The position numbers and the translations under genes are program-made. The notes below the pieces were generated by a model. The model ran no database searches. It had not been told where the DNA came from and saw only the letters and a list, made by a program, of their open reading frames with translations. A stretch of 64,000 nt of DNA from assembly GCF_017654315.1 (NCBI RefSeq), contig NZ_CP072203.1:496001-560000 (forward strand), written 5' to 3'. This stretch comes from Gordonia polyisoprenivorans (lineage in GTDB: Bacteria; Actinomycetota; Actinomycetes; Mycobacteriales; Mycobacteriaceae). This document shows positions 9,162-18,016 of this stretch, in pieces (within the stretch, counting starts at the first letter, position 1; the number at the start of each line of letters is the position of its first letter).

Positions 9162-11213
9162 TCACAGGGGTGCCGACAGGGGCAGGTTCACGAAGCTGGG
9201 GTTACTCGGATCCAGCTCGATGTGCTGGGGTCGAAGCCCGGAATCGTTGAGCAGCGGCCGCAGCGGGAGCCCGCGCGGCAGGTTCATCGCGAACACGTCG
9301 ATCCGCAGCCGGTGACCCTTGCCGATCAGCGCCTCCGTCGGTAGGAGTCCGATGTCGATGCCCACCGACTTACCCGGCGTCACGGGGTGGCGGGTGTCGA
9401 GGGTGAGCGTGTAGAACGGATCGATCACATCCCCGTTGGGCGCGAATTGTGAACGGCTACGGTCATATTCGCGCAAAGACGCAACCACCTGCCCGGAGCT
9501 GATGACCTTGGACGTGCCGTCCGGGGCAACGTCGTTGAGTGTCGCGGTCCAGTAGCCGTCGGGCGCGTCGAGCACCATGTTCAGATGCACGTTGCTGTAG
9601 CCGCTGACGCTGCGGGTGGCGGTCATCGGTGCGCTGGTGAAGCTCAGCGCGTTGCGTTCGGAGATCCGTGCGTCGTCGGCGCAGTCGGGGAAGATCGCGG
9701 TCAGGCCGGCCATCTGCTGTGCGGAGTCGCGCGAACACAGTGTCGCCAGTCCCGGCGCCACGGTCATCCGGGCGCGGGTCGCCGGGACCCCGGTGCCCAG
9801 GCTGCCGTCGCCCAGCGCATACGGGGCCGTGCCCGAGCGCCGATCACCGAGGTAGAGGCGCTGACGGGTCATGCCCGCGCGGGGGAACTGGGAGGCGGTG
9901 ATCCACCGGTCGCCGACCTGCTTGAGGTTCACCGGGCCATAGCGGTCGATCCCGTTGTCGATTCCCTTGAGCCACTTGTCGAACCACGCCTTCTGCAGCA
10001 CGTCGAGACGTGGTGGCGTACCCGGCCGGCCCTGCCCACCGCCGATCGTGAGGTGGTAACCGTCGCCCATGATCAACTGCTTACGTCCGGGCGCGAGCGG
10101 AATCTTGTTGTACATCGCGACCTCGGAGTTGGTGAACAGATCGAACCATCCGCCGTAGATGAGCGTCGGGGTGGTGATCGTGTCGGCGTGGTCCTGCCAG
10201 GCCGTACGCGGACCGGAATTCGGGCTCAGCAGATCGCGTAGCTGGGGTGGGATCGACGCGATGTTCGGGACGGTCAGCGCCTGGATGAGTTGCGGGAAAA
10301 AGGTGAACGGGTCCCGCAGGCGGTCGGCCAGCCACGTCCAGTCGAAGGTGCCGTTGAGCATCGACGCGACGCTCGGGACCAGCTTGGTGGAATTGACCAG
10401 GGTCAGCCACAGCGGCAGGAATCCGACGCCGAGCGCGCCACCCGGTGCGACGATGTCACGGATCAGATCGCCGCCCGGTTCGACCGGGAAGATCGCCTTG
10501 AGGGCTTCGGGATGTTTGTTGGCGGCCTGGATCTGGTTGATCGCCGAGTACGAGACGCCGGACATGCCGACCTTCCCGTTGGACCATTTCTGCTTGGCGG
10601 CCCAGTCGATGACCTCGACGGAGTCCTGCTGCTCCCGTTGCTGGAAGACGTCCCAATCCCCTTGGGAAAAGCCGGTTCCGCGGACGTCGACGACCACCAC
10701 CGTATAACCGCTGCGCACGAGATCGAAGTCCACGGAGAAGTTGCGCAGTCCCTGATCACGGATCAGGTGCGCGACGTCGTTGATGCCGTCGATCGGGGTG
10801 CCCGACAAGTTGATCGCCGAGGCCACCTGGACGGCCAGCGGCGCCAGCACCGGGTTGGCCAACGCAGCCGCGGTGATCGCGGAGACGAGTTTGGTGTAGG
10901 GCGTCATGGTCACGATGACCGGCGTCCTGGCCGTCGTCGGTATCCGGGCCGCGTTGGCCGGGCGGTAGACGTTGGCGCGCAGGATGGTGCCGTCGCCCAT
11001 CCGGATCGGGACGTCCCACTGGGTGTTGACGTCGGCGTAGGGCTGCGGGCCGTCGTGCGAGGCGAGCCACCGCTTGGCCGGGGCTCCGCCGTCGGGGCCG
11101 GTGGCCGCATGCGCCGTTCCTGCCGCTCCCAGAGTCGGGCCGGCCAGCAACGCGACGATCGCGATGACCGCCGCAACGACGACTCCCCGTACCCGAATTT
11201 CCCGCACCCGCAT
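9162..11213 (-). CDS. Secreted CocE/NonD family hydrolase (S15-like)
   Basis: 683 residues. The N-terminus has Arg residues followed by VVVAAVIAIVALLAGPTLGAAGTAHA, a likely signal peptide, so the enzyme is exported. The alpha/beta hydrolase core holds the nucleophile elbow GMSGVSYSAI (Ser), an acidic residue in GGWFDLFTN and His in GDGYHLTIGG; the C-terminal half matches the X-Pro dipeptidyl-peptidase jelly-roll (RSRSQFAPNGDVIDP, RLRIDVFAMNLPRG). Members hydrolyse esters or amides; the natural substrate cannot be named. Single gene with an upstream 18-bp inverted repeat. Confidence 0.85.
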   Translation of the reverse strand: MRVREIRVRGVVVAAVIAIVALLAGPTLGAAGTAHAATGPDGGAPAKRWLASHDGPQPYADVNTQWDVPIRMGDGTILRANVYRPANAARIPTTARTPVIVTMTPYTKLVSAITAAALANPVLAPLAVQVASAINLSGTPIDGINDVAHLIRDQGLRNFSVDFDLVRSGYTVVVVDVRGTGFSQGDWDVFQQREQQDSVEVIDWAAKQKWSNGKVGMSGVSYSAINQIQAANKHPEALKAIFPVEPGGDLIRDIVAPGGALGVGFLPLWLTLVNSTKLVPSVASMLNGTFDWTWLADRLRDPFTFFPQLIQALTVPNIASIPPQLRDLLSPNSGPRTAWQDHADTITTPTLIYGGWFDLFTNSEVAMYNKIPLAPGRKQLIMGDGYHLTIGGGQGRPGTPPRLDVLQKAWFDKWLKGIDNGIDRYGPVNLKQVGDRWITASQFPRAGMTRQRLYLGDRRSGTAPYALGDGSLGTGVPATRARMTVAPGLATLCSRDSAQQMAGLTAIFPDCADDARISERNALSFTSAPMTATRSVSGYSNVHLNMVLDAPDGYWTATLNDVAPDGTSKVISSGQVVASLREYDRSRSQFAPNGDVIDPFYTLTLDTRHPVTPGKSVGIDIGLLPTEALIGKGHRLRIDVFAMNLPRGLPLRPLLNDSGLRPQHIELDPSNPSFVNLPLSAPL

Positions 11214-11253
11214 CGCCGTCCCCCCGGTGAGATGTGACCGGACGAGAGCCTAG

Positions 11254-11271
11254 CATGACCTGTGAGTCATG
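11254..11271. promoter_or_regulatory. Inverted repeat upstream of CocE-type gene
   Basis: CATGAC-CTGTGA-GTCATG with 6-bp arms lies between the end of yqgE and the start of the hydrolase gene. It could be an operator for the hydrolase or a weak terminator for yqgE. Confidence 0.3.
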
Positions 11272-11310
11272 TCACTGGGCGTGCGGGATCGCCTGACCCA
11301 GTGCCCAGGT

Positions 11311-11988
11311 TCAGTTGCCGGTGACGTCGACGGGGTGGGTGGCCAACAACGGCAACGGCCATGGTTGGCGGCGCAGCACGTCGGCCCAGATGTCGGTGGT
11401 CGACGGGGCGAGGATGTCGCGGGGGAGCGCCGAGGCCAGCATCCAGCTGTCCTGGGCCATCTCCGCGTCGAGCTGCCCGATACCCCAGCCCGCGTACCCG
11501 GCGAAGATGCGGAGTCCCTCGAGCACCGGCCCGATCAGCTCGGGATCGGCGTCGAGGTCGATGAGAGCGACACGGCCGCTGACCGGCCGGATCTGTTCGA
11601 TCCCGGAGATGTCGGCGCCGTGCCGGACAACGCCGAGACACAGGGCCGAATCCTGTTTGACCGGACCGCCGACGAACAGCGCCCGCGGCTGCGCGGCCAG
11701 ATCGGTCCACGACGGCATCACGTTGTGAACCGCGGTCTGGCTCACCCGATTGAGGACCACTCCGAGGCTGCCCGCGTCATTGTGCTCGATCACATAGATC
11801 ACGGTGCGCGCAAAGGTGGGCTCGAGCAGATCGGTCGACGCGAGCAGAAGCGTGCCGGCCCGAATACTGTTGGCCGACTCGATGTCTCGTGCCGCATCCG
11901 CGGCACCGCCGCCACCGCCGACGCCGCGTTCGGGCCGGTCGGGGGTGAGATCGTCTGCGCTGTCACCGCCGTCCACGACATCCATCAT
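11311..11988 (-). CDS. YqgE/AlgH family protein
   Basis: 225 residues from ATG 11988 (a second ATG follows directly). The family signature is clear: IRAGTLLLASTDLLEPTFARTVIYVIEHN (read in parts), GSLGVVLNR, LFVGGPVKQDSALCLG, RIFAGYAGWGIGQLDAEM. Structures of the family exist but no biochemical role is settled. A glycine-rich, acidic N-terminal leader of about 30 residues precedes the domain. The longer frame to 12075 is rejected because it would cover the start of the divergent MFS gene. The yqgE/MFS pair resembles Rv0038/Rv0037c of M. tuberculosis. Confidence 0.88.
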   Translation of the reverse strand: MMDVVDGGDSADDLTPDRPERGVGGGGGAADAARDIESANSIRAGTLLLASTDLLEPTFARTVIYVIEHNDAGSLGVVLNRVSQTAVHNVMPSWTDLAAQPRALFVGGPVKQDSALCLGVVRHGADISGIEQIRPVSGRVALIDLDADPELIGPVLEGLRIFAGYAGWGIGQLDAEMAQDSWMLASALPRDILAPSTTDIWADVLRRQPWPLPLLATHPVDVTGN

Positions 11989-12024
11989 CGCATGAGAAGT
12001 CGGCTCGGTCGGTAATGTAGGTAC

Positions 12025-13368
12025 GTGAATTCCGCGGTGACCGAAGGTACGTCCTCGTGGAAGATCTTTACCCACTCACTGCGCCACTCACCCGGCCTGG
12101 GCCGGCTGCTCGCGGTGCGGTTGACCAGTCAACTCACCGACGGTGTCTTCCAGGCCGCGCTCATCGGTGGGGTTCTGTTCAACCCCGAACGTCATGCCGA
12201 TCCGCTCGCCGCGGCGCTCGGTTTCGCGGTGCTGCTGGTGCCCTATTCGGTGATCGGCCCGTTCGCCGGAGCGCTGCTCGACCGATGGGATCGGCGCAGC
12301 GTCCTGCTGTGGGCCAACGTGTTGCGCGCGCTGCTGATCGTGATGGTGGCGATCGCGATCAGTACCGGCAGTTCCGACACCCTGGTGCTGATCAGCGCGC
12401 TCGCGGTCACCGGGGCCAGTCGGTTCGTGGCGTCGGGGCTGTCCGCGGCGTTGCCGCACGTCGCTCATCGCGAGGTCATCGTCGCGACGAACGCCCTGTT
12501 CACCACACTCGGCGGGGCGATGTTGTCGGTGGGCGCGGGCCTCGCGCTCGGGATGCGCGCCCTGGTCGGCAACGACAACGTGGGCAGCGCGGAGACCACG
12601 CTGATCGGTGTGGTGCTGGCCCTCATCGCCGGCGTGCTCGCGCACGGCTTTCCGGCCCGCCAGCTCGGGCCCGACCGTCCCGACGACATCGGGCACTCGG
12701 CTGCACACGCCGTGGCCGTCGGCTTTCTGCACGGTGCGCGGGCGATTGCCCGATGCCGGCCCGCGTCGGCGGCGCTCTCGGCGATCGGGATACACCGGCT
12801 GGTCTTCGGCCTCAACACCCTGATGCTGTTCGTCTTCGCCCGGCACGTGCACGGCGGCGGTGACGGACTGAGCCGGATCAGCCTGGTCCTCGGATGTGTG
12901 GCGACCGGGGCCTTTGCCGCCGCGGTGAACACGCCGATCCTCGTCGAGCGCTACGGCCGACGCGCCACGATCATGCTCATGCTGCTGCTCGGCGCGCTGG
13001 CCCAAGTGCTGCTGCTGACGTTCACGATTCCCGGCTTCTGCGTGGCCGCCGTCGTGCTCGGATTGGTCGGGCAGACCACCAAGTTGTGCGGCGACGTGGC
13101 CATGCAGGTCGACATCTCCGACTCCGTGCGCGGACAGGTCTTCTCCGTGCAGGACGCCCTGTTCAACATGGCCTACGTCATCGCGATGGTCGTCACCGCG
13201 GTGATCATCTCCCCGGACGGACGTTCGGTGCCGCTCGTGCTGATCGGGTGCGCGCTCTATCTCATCGGGATCGTCGTGGTCCGCGGACTGCATCCCGCCC
13301 GCCACGACTACTCACCGCCGCCCGTCCCCGACGATCACCTGCCGAAACCCGGCTCCCCCTCGGCGTAG
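12025..13368 (+). CDS. MFS transporter
   Basis: 447 residues with about twelve hydrophobic segments. The cytoplasmic loop between segments 2 and 3 reads GPFAGALLDRWDRRSVLL, the MFS motif A, repeated as NTPILVERYGRRATIML between segments 8 and 9. It is an antiporter or drug/metabolite exporter by family; cargo unknown. Start is GTG 12025, 36 bases from the divergent yqgE start. The last 34 bases overlap the end of the DxDxDG gene on the other strand. Confidence 0.87.
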   Translation: MNSAVTEGTSSWKIFTHSLRHSPGLGRLLAVRLTSQLTDGVFQAALIGGVLFNPERHADPLAAALGFAVLLVPYSVIGPFAGALLDRWDRRSVLLWANVLRALLIVMVAIAISTGSSDTLVLISALAVTGASRFVASGLSAALPHVAHREVIVATNALFTTLGGAMLSVGAGLALGMRALVGNDNVGSAETTLIGVVLALIAGVLAHGFPARQLGPDRPDDIGHSAAHAVAVGFLHGARAIARCRPASAALSAIGIHRLVFGLNTLMLFVFARHVHGGGDGLSRISLVLGCVATGAFAAAVNTPILVERYGRRATIMLMLLLGALAQVLLLTFTIPGFCVAAVVLGLVGQTTKLCGDVAMQVDISDSVRGQVFSVQDALFNMAYVIAMVVTAVIISPDGRSVPLVLIGCALYLIGIVVVRGLHPARHDYSPPPVPDDHLPKPGSPSA

Positions 13369-13886
13369 GCGGCATCGGCGGTGCCGTCACCGTCGGAGTC
13401 GACGAGCACCTGGTCGGGGCGGCCGTCGGAGTCGGTATCGACGTAGAGCCGCCGAATCGCCCCCGAGTCGAGGAGGATCTCGATGTCGGGGGTGCCGTTG
13501 CCGTCGAGGTCGTGCGCCTGAACCCGGGTGTCAGTGGGGGCGGGATCCGCCGGGGTTCGGGTGCCGGGGGTTTGAGTACTGGGCGTCCGGGCTGTCGGCG
13601 GCACGGGCGCCTCCCGTGTCGGCACGGCGACACCCCAGATCCCGTTCCCCGAGTCGCGATAGTGGTGTTCCACGGTGCCGTCGTCGTCGAGGTCGAGAGC
13701 CGCGAGGTCGGCGATGCCGTCGGCGTCGGTGTCGATGAGCAGATCGTCGCGACGACCGTCGCCGTCGAAGTCGAGCGCGATCGCGTCGAGCACACCGTCG
13801 GCGTCGGTATCGGTGTCGGCGGGGGTGTGCCAGTGCGTGGGCTCTGAGTCGCCATTGCCGAACACGTACTCCAGGACAGGATCCAT
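13335..13886 (-). CDS. DxDxDG-repeat (calcium-loop) protein
   Basis: 183 residues from ATG 13886. After MDPVLEYVFGNGD come at least seven acidic loops, for example DTDTDADGVLD, DFDGDGRRD, DTDADGIAD, DLDDDGTVE, DLDGNGTPD, DTDSDGRPD and DSDGDGTAD, separated by a Pro/Thr-rich linker (about residues 95-125). These resemble EF-hand-like or thrombospondin type 3 loops that bind calcium. No signal peptide or membrane segment is visible, which is odd for a calcium-loop protein. Divergent from the EgtE-like gene. Function unknown. Confidence 0.75.
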   Translation of the reverse strand: MDPVLEYVFGNGDSEPTHWHTPADTDTDADGVLDAIALDFDGDGRRDDLLIDTDADGIADLAALDLDDDGTVEHHYRDSGNGIWGVAVPTREAPVPPTARTPSTQTPGTRTPADPAPTDTRVQAHDLDGNGTPDIEILLDSGAIRRLYVDTDSDGRPDQVLVDSDGDGTADAAYAEGEPGFGR

Positions 13887-13971
13887 GGGGTATTGGACGC
13901 ACGGGCCGGCGCCACGGTTCCCTCGACGGTCGATGGTCGCGGCGACGACCCACACGGTAGGTTCAACGGCT

Positions 13972-15066
13972 ATGTACGTCAGCGTTCTCGGCGAGCAGTT
14001 CCACCGGGCGCGACTGTCGCCGGCGATCACCCATCTCGATTCGGCGTCGGCGGGTCGGTCGTCCAACGCCGTCATCGGGACCATCTCGGCGCACCTGTGG
14101 CGTGAGGCCGAGCGTGGATCCTATGTGGCCGCCGACGACCGTGCCGAAGAATTCGCCAGGGACACAAGGGATCTCGCGTCACTGATCGGACACACCGCCG
14201 AGGAGATCACCTTTCGCGAGAGTGCGCGGGCGGCGTTGCGGGCACTGCTCAACGGGTGGAGCCTGCCGGTCTCGACCACGGTGTGGGTGGCCAAGAACGA
14301 GTTCGGGCCCAACCTCGTCGAATTCGAACGTCGCGGCTATGCGGTGCGCCCACTGCCCGACGGCGACCTCAACGGGCACATCGACCTCGATGCGCTCGAG
14401 AACATGCTGCAGTTCGAGCAGCCCGACTTCATCCACATCTGCCACATCGGGTCCATGTCGGGGGTGGTGCAGCCGGTGGCGCGGATCGTCGAGATCGCCC
14501 ATGCGGCACAGGTGCCCGTCGTCGTCGACATGGCGCAGTCGGTGGGCCATGTCCCCACCGTCACCGGCGCCGACATCGTCTACGGCACCAGCCGCAAGTG
14601 GCTGACCGGGCCCCGCGGCGTCGGCTTTCTCGCGGTGCGCCGGGACTCGTTGCGGACCGTCGAGATCGAGAGTTCGGAGGCCTTCCTCGCGGGCCGGTTG
14701 GGGCTTGGTGTCGCGGTCGCCGAACTGCAGCAGATCGGCCAGCAACGGGTCTTCCGCGAGCTCGCGGCGATCGGCCGCGCGACCCGCGAACGCCTCGACG
14801 GGATCGGCAGCTGGGTGGTGTGCGAGCCCGTCGACGAGCCGTCGGCGCTGGTCACCCTCGCACCGCCGCCGGGCTGGCAGGACTCCGACCTCCGGGCCGC
14901 TCGCGATCGGTTGTTCGACGAGCTCGGCATCCTGGTCACCGCCGCCGAATCGTGGCGGGCACCGCTGGCCGGGGACCAGGGGGTGCTGCGGATCAGCCCT
15001 CACCTGGATGTGCGCCGCGAGGACCTCGACCGGCTCGCCGATGCCCTGCGAACGATGGGGTACTGA
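13972..15066 (+). CDS. egtE: EgtE-like PLP-dependent C-S lyase
   Basis: 364 residues of a class V aminotransferase-fold protein. VVVDMAQSVGHVPTVTGADIV holds the PLP-binding Asp and YGTSRKWLTGPRGVGFLAVR the Schiff-base Lys. From memory the sequence follows mycobacterial EgtE closely: HLDSASAGRSS, GPNLVEFERRGYAVR, VVCEPVDEPSAL and VLRISPHLDV. EgtE cleaves hercynylcysteine sulfoxide in the last step of ergothioneine synthesis. The egtA-D genes are not beside it here, so a related substrate remains possible. ATG 13972 was chosen over a longer frame that runs back through the opposite-strand gene. Confidence 0.75.
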   Translation: MYVSVLGEQFHRARLSPAITHLDSASAGRSSNAVIGTISAHLWREAERGSYVAADDRAEEFARDTRDLASLIGHTAEEITFRESARAALRALLNGWSLPVSTTVWVAKNEFGPNLVEFERRGYAVRPLPDGDLNGHIDLDALENMLQFEQPDFIHICHIGSMSGVVQPVARIVEIAHAAQVPVVVDMAQSVGHVPTVTGADIVYGTSRKWLTGPRGVGFLAVRRDSLRTVEIESSEAFLAGRLGLGVAVAELQQIGQQRVFRELAAIGRATRERLDGIGSWVVCEPVDEPSALVTLAPPPGWQDSDLRAARDRLFDELGILVTAAESWRAPLAGDQGVLRISPHLDVRREDLDRLADALRTMGY

Positions 15067-15110
15067 CGCGGTGCTGGTGCGAACGCAGTACTTGTACCGA
15101 CCTCACGCGT

Positions 15111-16583
15111 TTACGCGGGCCCTGTCCCGCCCTGCTCGGCCCACCATTGCCGAAGTGCCTCCTCCGCCTCGTCGCGCGAGAGCGGCCCGCGGTCGAGACG
15201 TAGCTCTTTGAGGTGACGCCAGGCCTTGCCGACCAAGGGCCCCGGCGGCACACCGAGCAGCTCCATGATCGCGTTGCCGTCGAGGTCGGGCCGGACCCGG
15301 GCGAGGTCCTCGGCGGCGCGGAGTTCGTCGATGCGGCGTTCGAGGTCGTCGTAGTTCTGTTGCAGGCGTCGGGCTCGTCGCTTGTTACGGGTGGTGCAGT
15401 CGGCGCGCACGAGTTTGTGCAAGCGGTCGAGCAGTGGTCCGGCATCGGTGATGTAGCGGCGGACCGCGGAATCGGTCCAGGCACCGTCGCCGTATCCGTG
15501 AAAGCGCAGGTGCAGAAAGACCAGCGTCGCAACGTCTTCGACGACGGCCTTCGGATACTTCAACGCGCGCATACGCTTTCGGACCATCTTGGCCCCGACC
15601 ACCTCGTGGTGGTGAAAGCTCACCCCGCCGGCGGGTTCGTGGCGCCGGGTGGCCGGTTTGCCGATGTCGTGCAGCAGCGCCGCCCAGCGCAGGACGAGAT
15701 CGGGGTCGCCGTTCTCGAGGTCGATGGCCTGCCGCAGGACGGTCAGCGAGTGTTGATAGACGTCTTTGTGTTGGTGGTGCTCGTCGATGGTCAGCCGCAT
15801 CCCCGGCACCTCGGGCAGGACGCGATCGGCCAGTCCGGTGTCCACCATCAGCTCGATGGCCTCGATGGGGTGTGCGCCGGTGATCATCTTGTCGAGTTCG
15901 ACGCGGACACGTTCGGGGGTGATGCGATCGATCTGGTCGGCCATCTCGGTGATCGCCGCGGCGACGCGGGGTGCGACCTCGAAGCCGAGCTGGGAGACGA
16001 AGCGCACCGCACGCAGCATGCGCAGCGGGTCGTCGCCGAAGGACTCCTGCGGCGTCGCGGGGGTGTCGATGATCCCGGCGAGTGCGGCCGAGAGTCCGTC
16101 GAGGGGGTCGTGGAATTCCTCGGCACCCTTGCGGCCGATGCGTACGGCCATCGCATTGATCGTGAAGTCGCGGCGTACCAGGTCGTCGTCGATGGACTCG
16201 CCGAAGGTGACCTCGGGGTTGCGACCGACGCCGTCGTACTTCTCGGCGCGGTAGGTGGTGATCTCGAGGATCAGGTCCTTGCGGCGGGCGCTGATCGTGC
16301 CGAACTCGATGCCGGTGTCCCAGATGGCGTCGGCCCAGCCCGACAGTAGTTCCTGGACCTTCTCGGGCCGGGCGTCGGTGGTGAAGTCGAGGTCGGTGCC
16401 CAGGCGGCCGAGGACGGCGTCGCGGACCGAGCCGCCGACGAGGTAGAGGTCGTGGCCGGCGTCGGCGAACAGCACGCCGAGCGGTTCGGTGATGTCGGAG
16501 AGCGCGCGAAGCGACACCGCCGCCGCGGCGAGGAGCCGGGTGCGGCGCTCGGCGGTGGTGGTGGGGTGGGGCTGCTCTGTCAC
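15111..16583 (-). CDS. cca: tRNA CCA nucleotidyltransferase
   Basis: 490 residues from GTG 16583. The class II nucleotidyltransferase head has LVGGSVRDAVLGR and the metal-binding DLDFTTDA, followed by RRDFTINAMA and DDPLRMLRAVRF; an HD domain with LLHDIGKPATRRH and HHHEVVGAKM follows. It adds or repairs the 3'-CCA of tRNAs, needed here because tRNA-Ala at 54503 has no encoded CCA. Called pcnA in mycobacteria, where it is also divergent from mutT4. Start set by the conserved position before the domain; upstream codons are repeat sequence. Confidence 0.93.
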   Translation of the reverse strand: MTEQPHPTTTAERRTRLLAAAAVSLRALSDITEPLGVLFADAGHDLYLVGGSVRDAVLGRLGTDLDFTTDARPEKVQELLSGWADAIWDTGIEFGTISARRKDLILEITTYRAEKYDGVGRNPEVTFGESIDDDLVRRDFTINAMAVRIGRKGAEEFHDPLDGLSAALAGIIDTPATPQESFGDDPLRMLRAVRFVSQLGFEVAPRVAAAITEMADQIDRITPERVRVELDKMITGAHPIEAIELMVDTGLADRVLPEVPGMRLTIDEHHQHKDVYQHSLTVLRQAIDLENGDPDLVLRWAALLHDIGKPATRRHEPAGGVSFHHHEVVGAKMVRKRMRALKYPKAVVEDVATLVFLHLRFHGYGDGAWTDSAVRRYITDAGPLLDRLHKLVRADCTTRNKRRARRLQQNYDDLERRIDELRAAEDLARVRPDLDGNAIMELLGVPPGPLVGKAWRHLKELRLDRGPLSRDEAEEALRQWWAEQGGTGPA

Positions 16584-16599
16584 GGCACGACAGCCTACC

Positions 16600-16662
16600 G
16601 GCGCCGGGAGCGAAGCGAGCGGGCCGTATGGGGCCCGGCGCCGGGAGCGAAGCGAGCGGGCC
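16600..16662. repeat. 26-bp direct repeat in divergent promoter
   Basis: Two identical 26-bp copies, 16600-16625 and 16637-16662, each starting GGCGCCGGGAGCGAAGCG, are separated by 11 bp. They lie in the 152-bp gap between cca and mutT4 and could be a regulatory element or a dispersed GC-rich intergenic repeat. Confidence 0.8.
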
Positions 16663-16735
16663 GGATGCAGCTGTATGCGCTGCTGCCAGCACCATGTGGG
16701 CAAACGGCCGGTGACCAGCAGCTAGCATCGAAGGC

Positions 16736-18016
16736 GTGCCCACCGACCCGTCAACCGACCCCACAGACGTCTCCGACGACGTCAGCACGGGTGGGCGCCA
16801 GGCCGCGGAGGCCGGGTCGGGTGATGCGCGTGGTGTCGCTGGGCAGGGTCGGCGACGCGGTCGTCGGGGCCGGCGCAGGCGCCGGGGCACCCCGGAGTCG
16901 CGGTCTGACGCGGAGTTCCATCCTCGGCCGGAAACGCCTCCGACCAGCGCCGAACATCCGACGCCACGCCCGAAACGGCCTTCTCCGGCAGATCTGGCCG
17001 ATCGTGCCGGCGGCACCAGAAACGGCACCACCGGCAGTCCGAACAAGAACGGGTCGAGTAAGAACGGCGCAGAGAAGAACGGGACAGCCAAGCCCGGCCC
17101 GGTGAACGGGTCTGCGGCTCCGGTGAACGGGACCGGGGTGAACGCAACCGGCGTCAACGGGGCAGCAGGACACGGGGCACCAGCACACGGGCCCAAGCCC
17201 GGCGGAACCCGCCATCCGTCACCGGCGTCCGTGGCCGCCGCCACACCGACCGGCAAGGGCACGCGGGTGAGCGCACCCAAGCCGTCGGATATGGCCGTGA
17301 TGTCGGCCAAGATCACCAAAACCGGCCTCACCCAGGACGCGGCGGCGACGCCTGCGCCGACTCGGCGCAGACGCGGCAACCGTCGTCCGGAACGCGCGGA
17401 GCGTCTGCGCACGGTGCGGGAGACGTCGGCGGGCGGATTGGTGATCTCCGATCTCGACCTGCCGGTCGAGGAATTGTCGGCGGCCCTGATCGGCCGCGTC
17501 GACCGCCGAGGGCGCATGATGTGGTCGTTGCCGAAGGGCCACATCGAGACCGGGGAGACCGCCGAGCAGACTGCGGTCCGCGAGGTGGCCGAGGAGACCG
17601 GCATCCAGGGTCTGGTGGTCGCGCCGCTGGGCAAGATCGACTACTGGTTCGTCAGCGAGGGTCGTCGCATCCACAAGACCGTGCATCACTATCTGCTGCG
17701 CAGTGTCGGCGGTGAGCTCTCCGATGAAGACTATGAGGTCAGCGAGGTGGCGTGGGTGCCGTTGCACGAGCTACCCCGCCGACTGACGTACTCTGACGAG
17801 CGACGACTGGCCCGAATGGCCCGCGGTGTCATCGCCGACCTGGCCGCCGACCCCCAGCGGTTGGCCCAGTCCGAGGCCGAGAGCAGTCGCACAGAACCCA
17901 ACGCCTATGAGAGAGCCGCAGCCGCCCGCAACCAGCGCCGAAACGAGCCTCCGCCTGCGGCGCCCTCGCGTCGGCGCCGGAGGCGTCCCCGCCGCCCCGC
18001 GGCCGGTGATGGCTGA
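16736..18016 (+). CDS. mutT4: NUDIX hydrolase with disordered N-terminus (MutT4-like)
   Basis: 426 residues. The first 220 are Gly/Pro/Asn/Lys-rich and probably disordered, with NG-type repeats ([15 protein letters not shown]). The NUDIX domain follows (about 225-375) with the box [22 protein letters not shown] intact, including the catalytic Glu residues, so it should hydrolyse nucleoside diphosphate derivatives. A basic Arg-rich tail ends the protein. Position between pcnA and the DUF6049/murJ genes equals mycobacterial mutT4. The stop overlaps the start of the next gene by 8 bases, implying coupled translation. Substrate not inferable. Confidence 0.88.
   Translation: MPTDPSTDPTDVSDDVSTGGRQAAEAGSGDARGVAGQGRRRGRRGRRRRRGTPESRSDAEFHPRPETPPTSAEHPTPRPKRPSPADLADRAGGTRNGTTGSPNKNGSSKNGAEKNGTAKPGPVNGSAAPVNGTGVNATGVNGAAGHGAPAHGPKPGGTRHPSPASVAAATPTGKGTRVSAPKPSDMAVMSAKITKTGLTQDAAATPAPTRRRRGNRRPERAERLRTVRETSAGGLVISDLDLPVEELSAALIGRVDRRGRMMWSLPKGHIETGETAEQTAVREVAEETGIQGLVVAPLGKIDYWFVSEGRRIHKTVHHYLLRSVGGELSDEDYEVSEVAWVPLHELPRRLTYSDERRLARMARGVIADLAADPQRLAQSEAESSRTEPNAYERAAAARNQRRNEPPPAAPSRRRRRRPRRPAAGDG

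Noticed and set aside
16600..16662. Possible CRISPR array
   Set aside because: Only two repeat copies with an 11-bp spacer and no cas genes.
15385..17634. 749-codon minus-strand frame through cca and mutT4
   Set aside because: Overlaps both real genes in the wrong frame and is Arg/Pro-rich filler.
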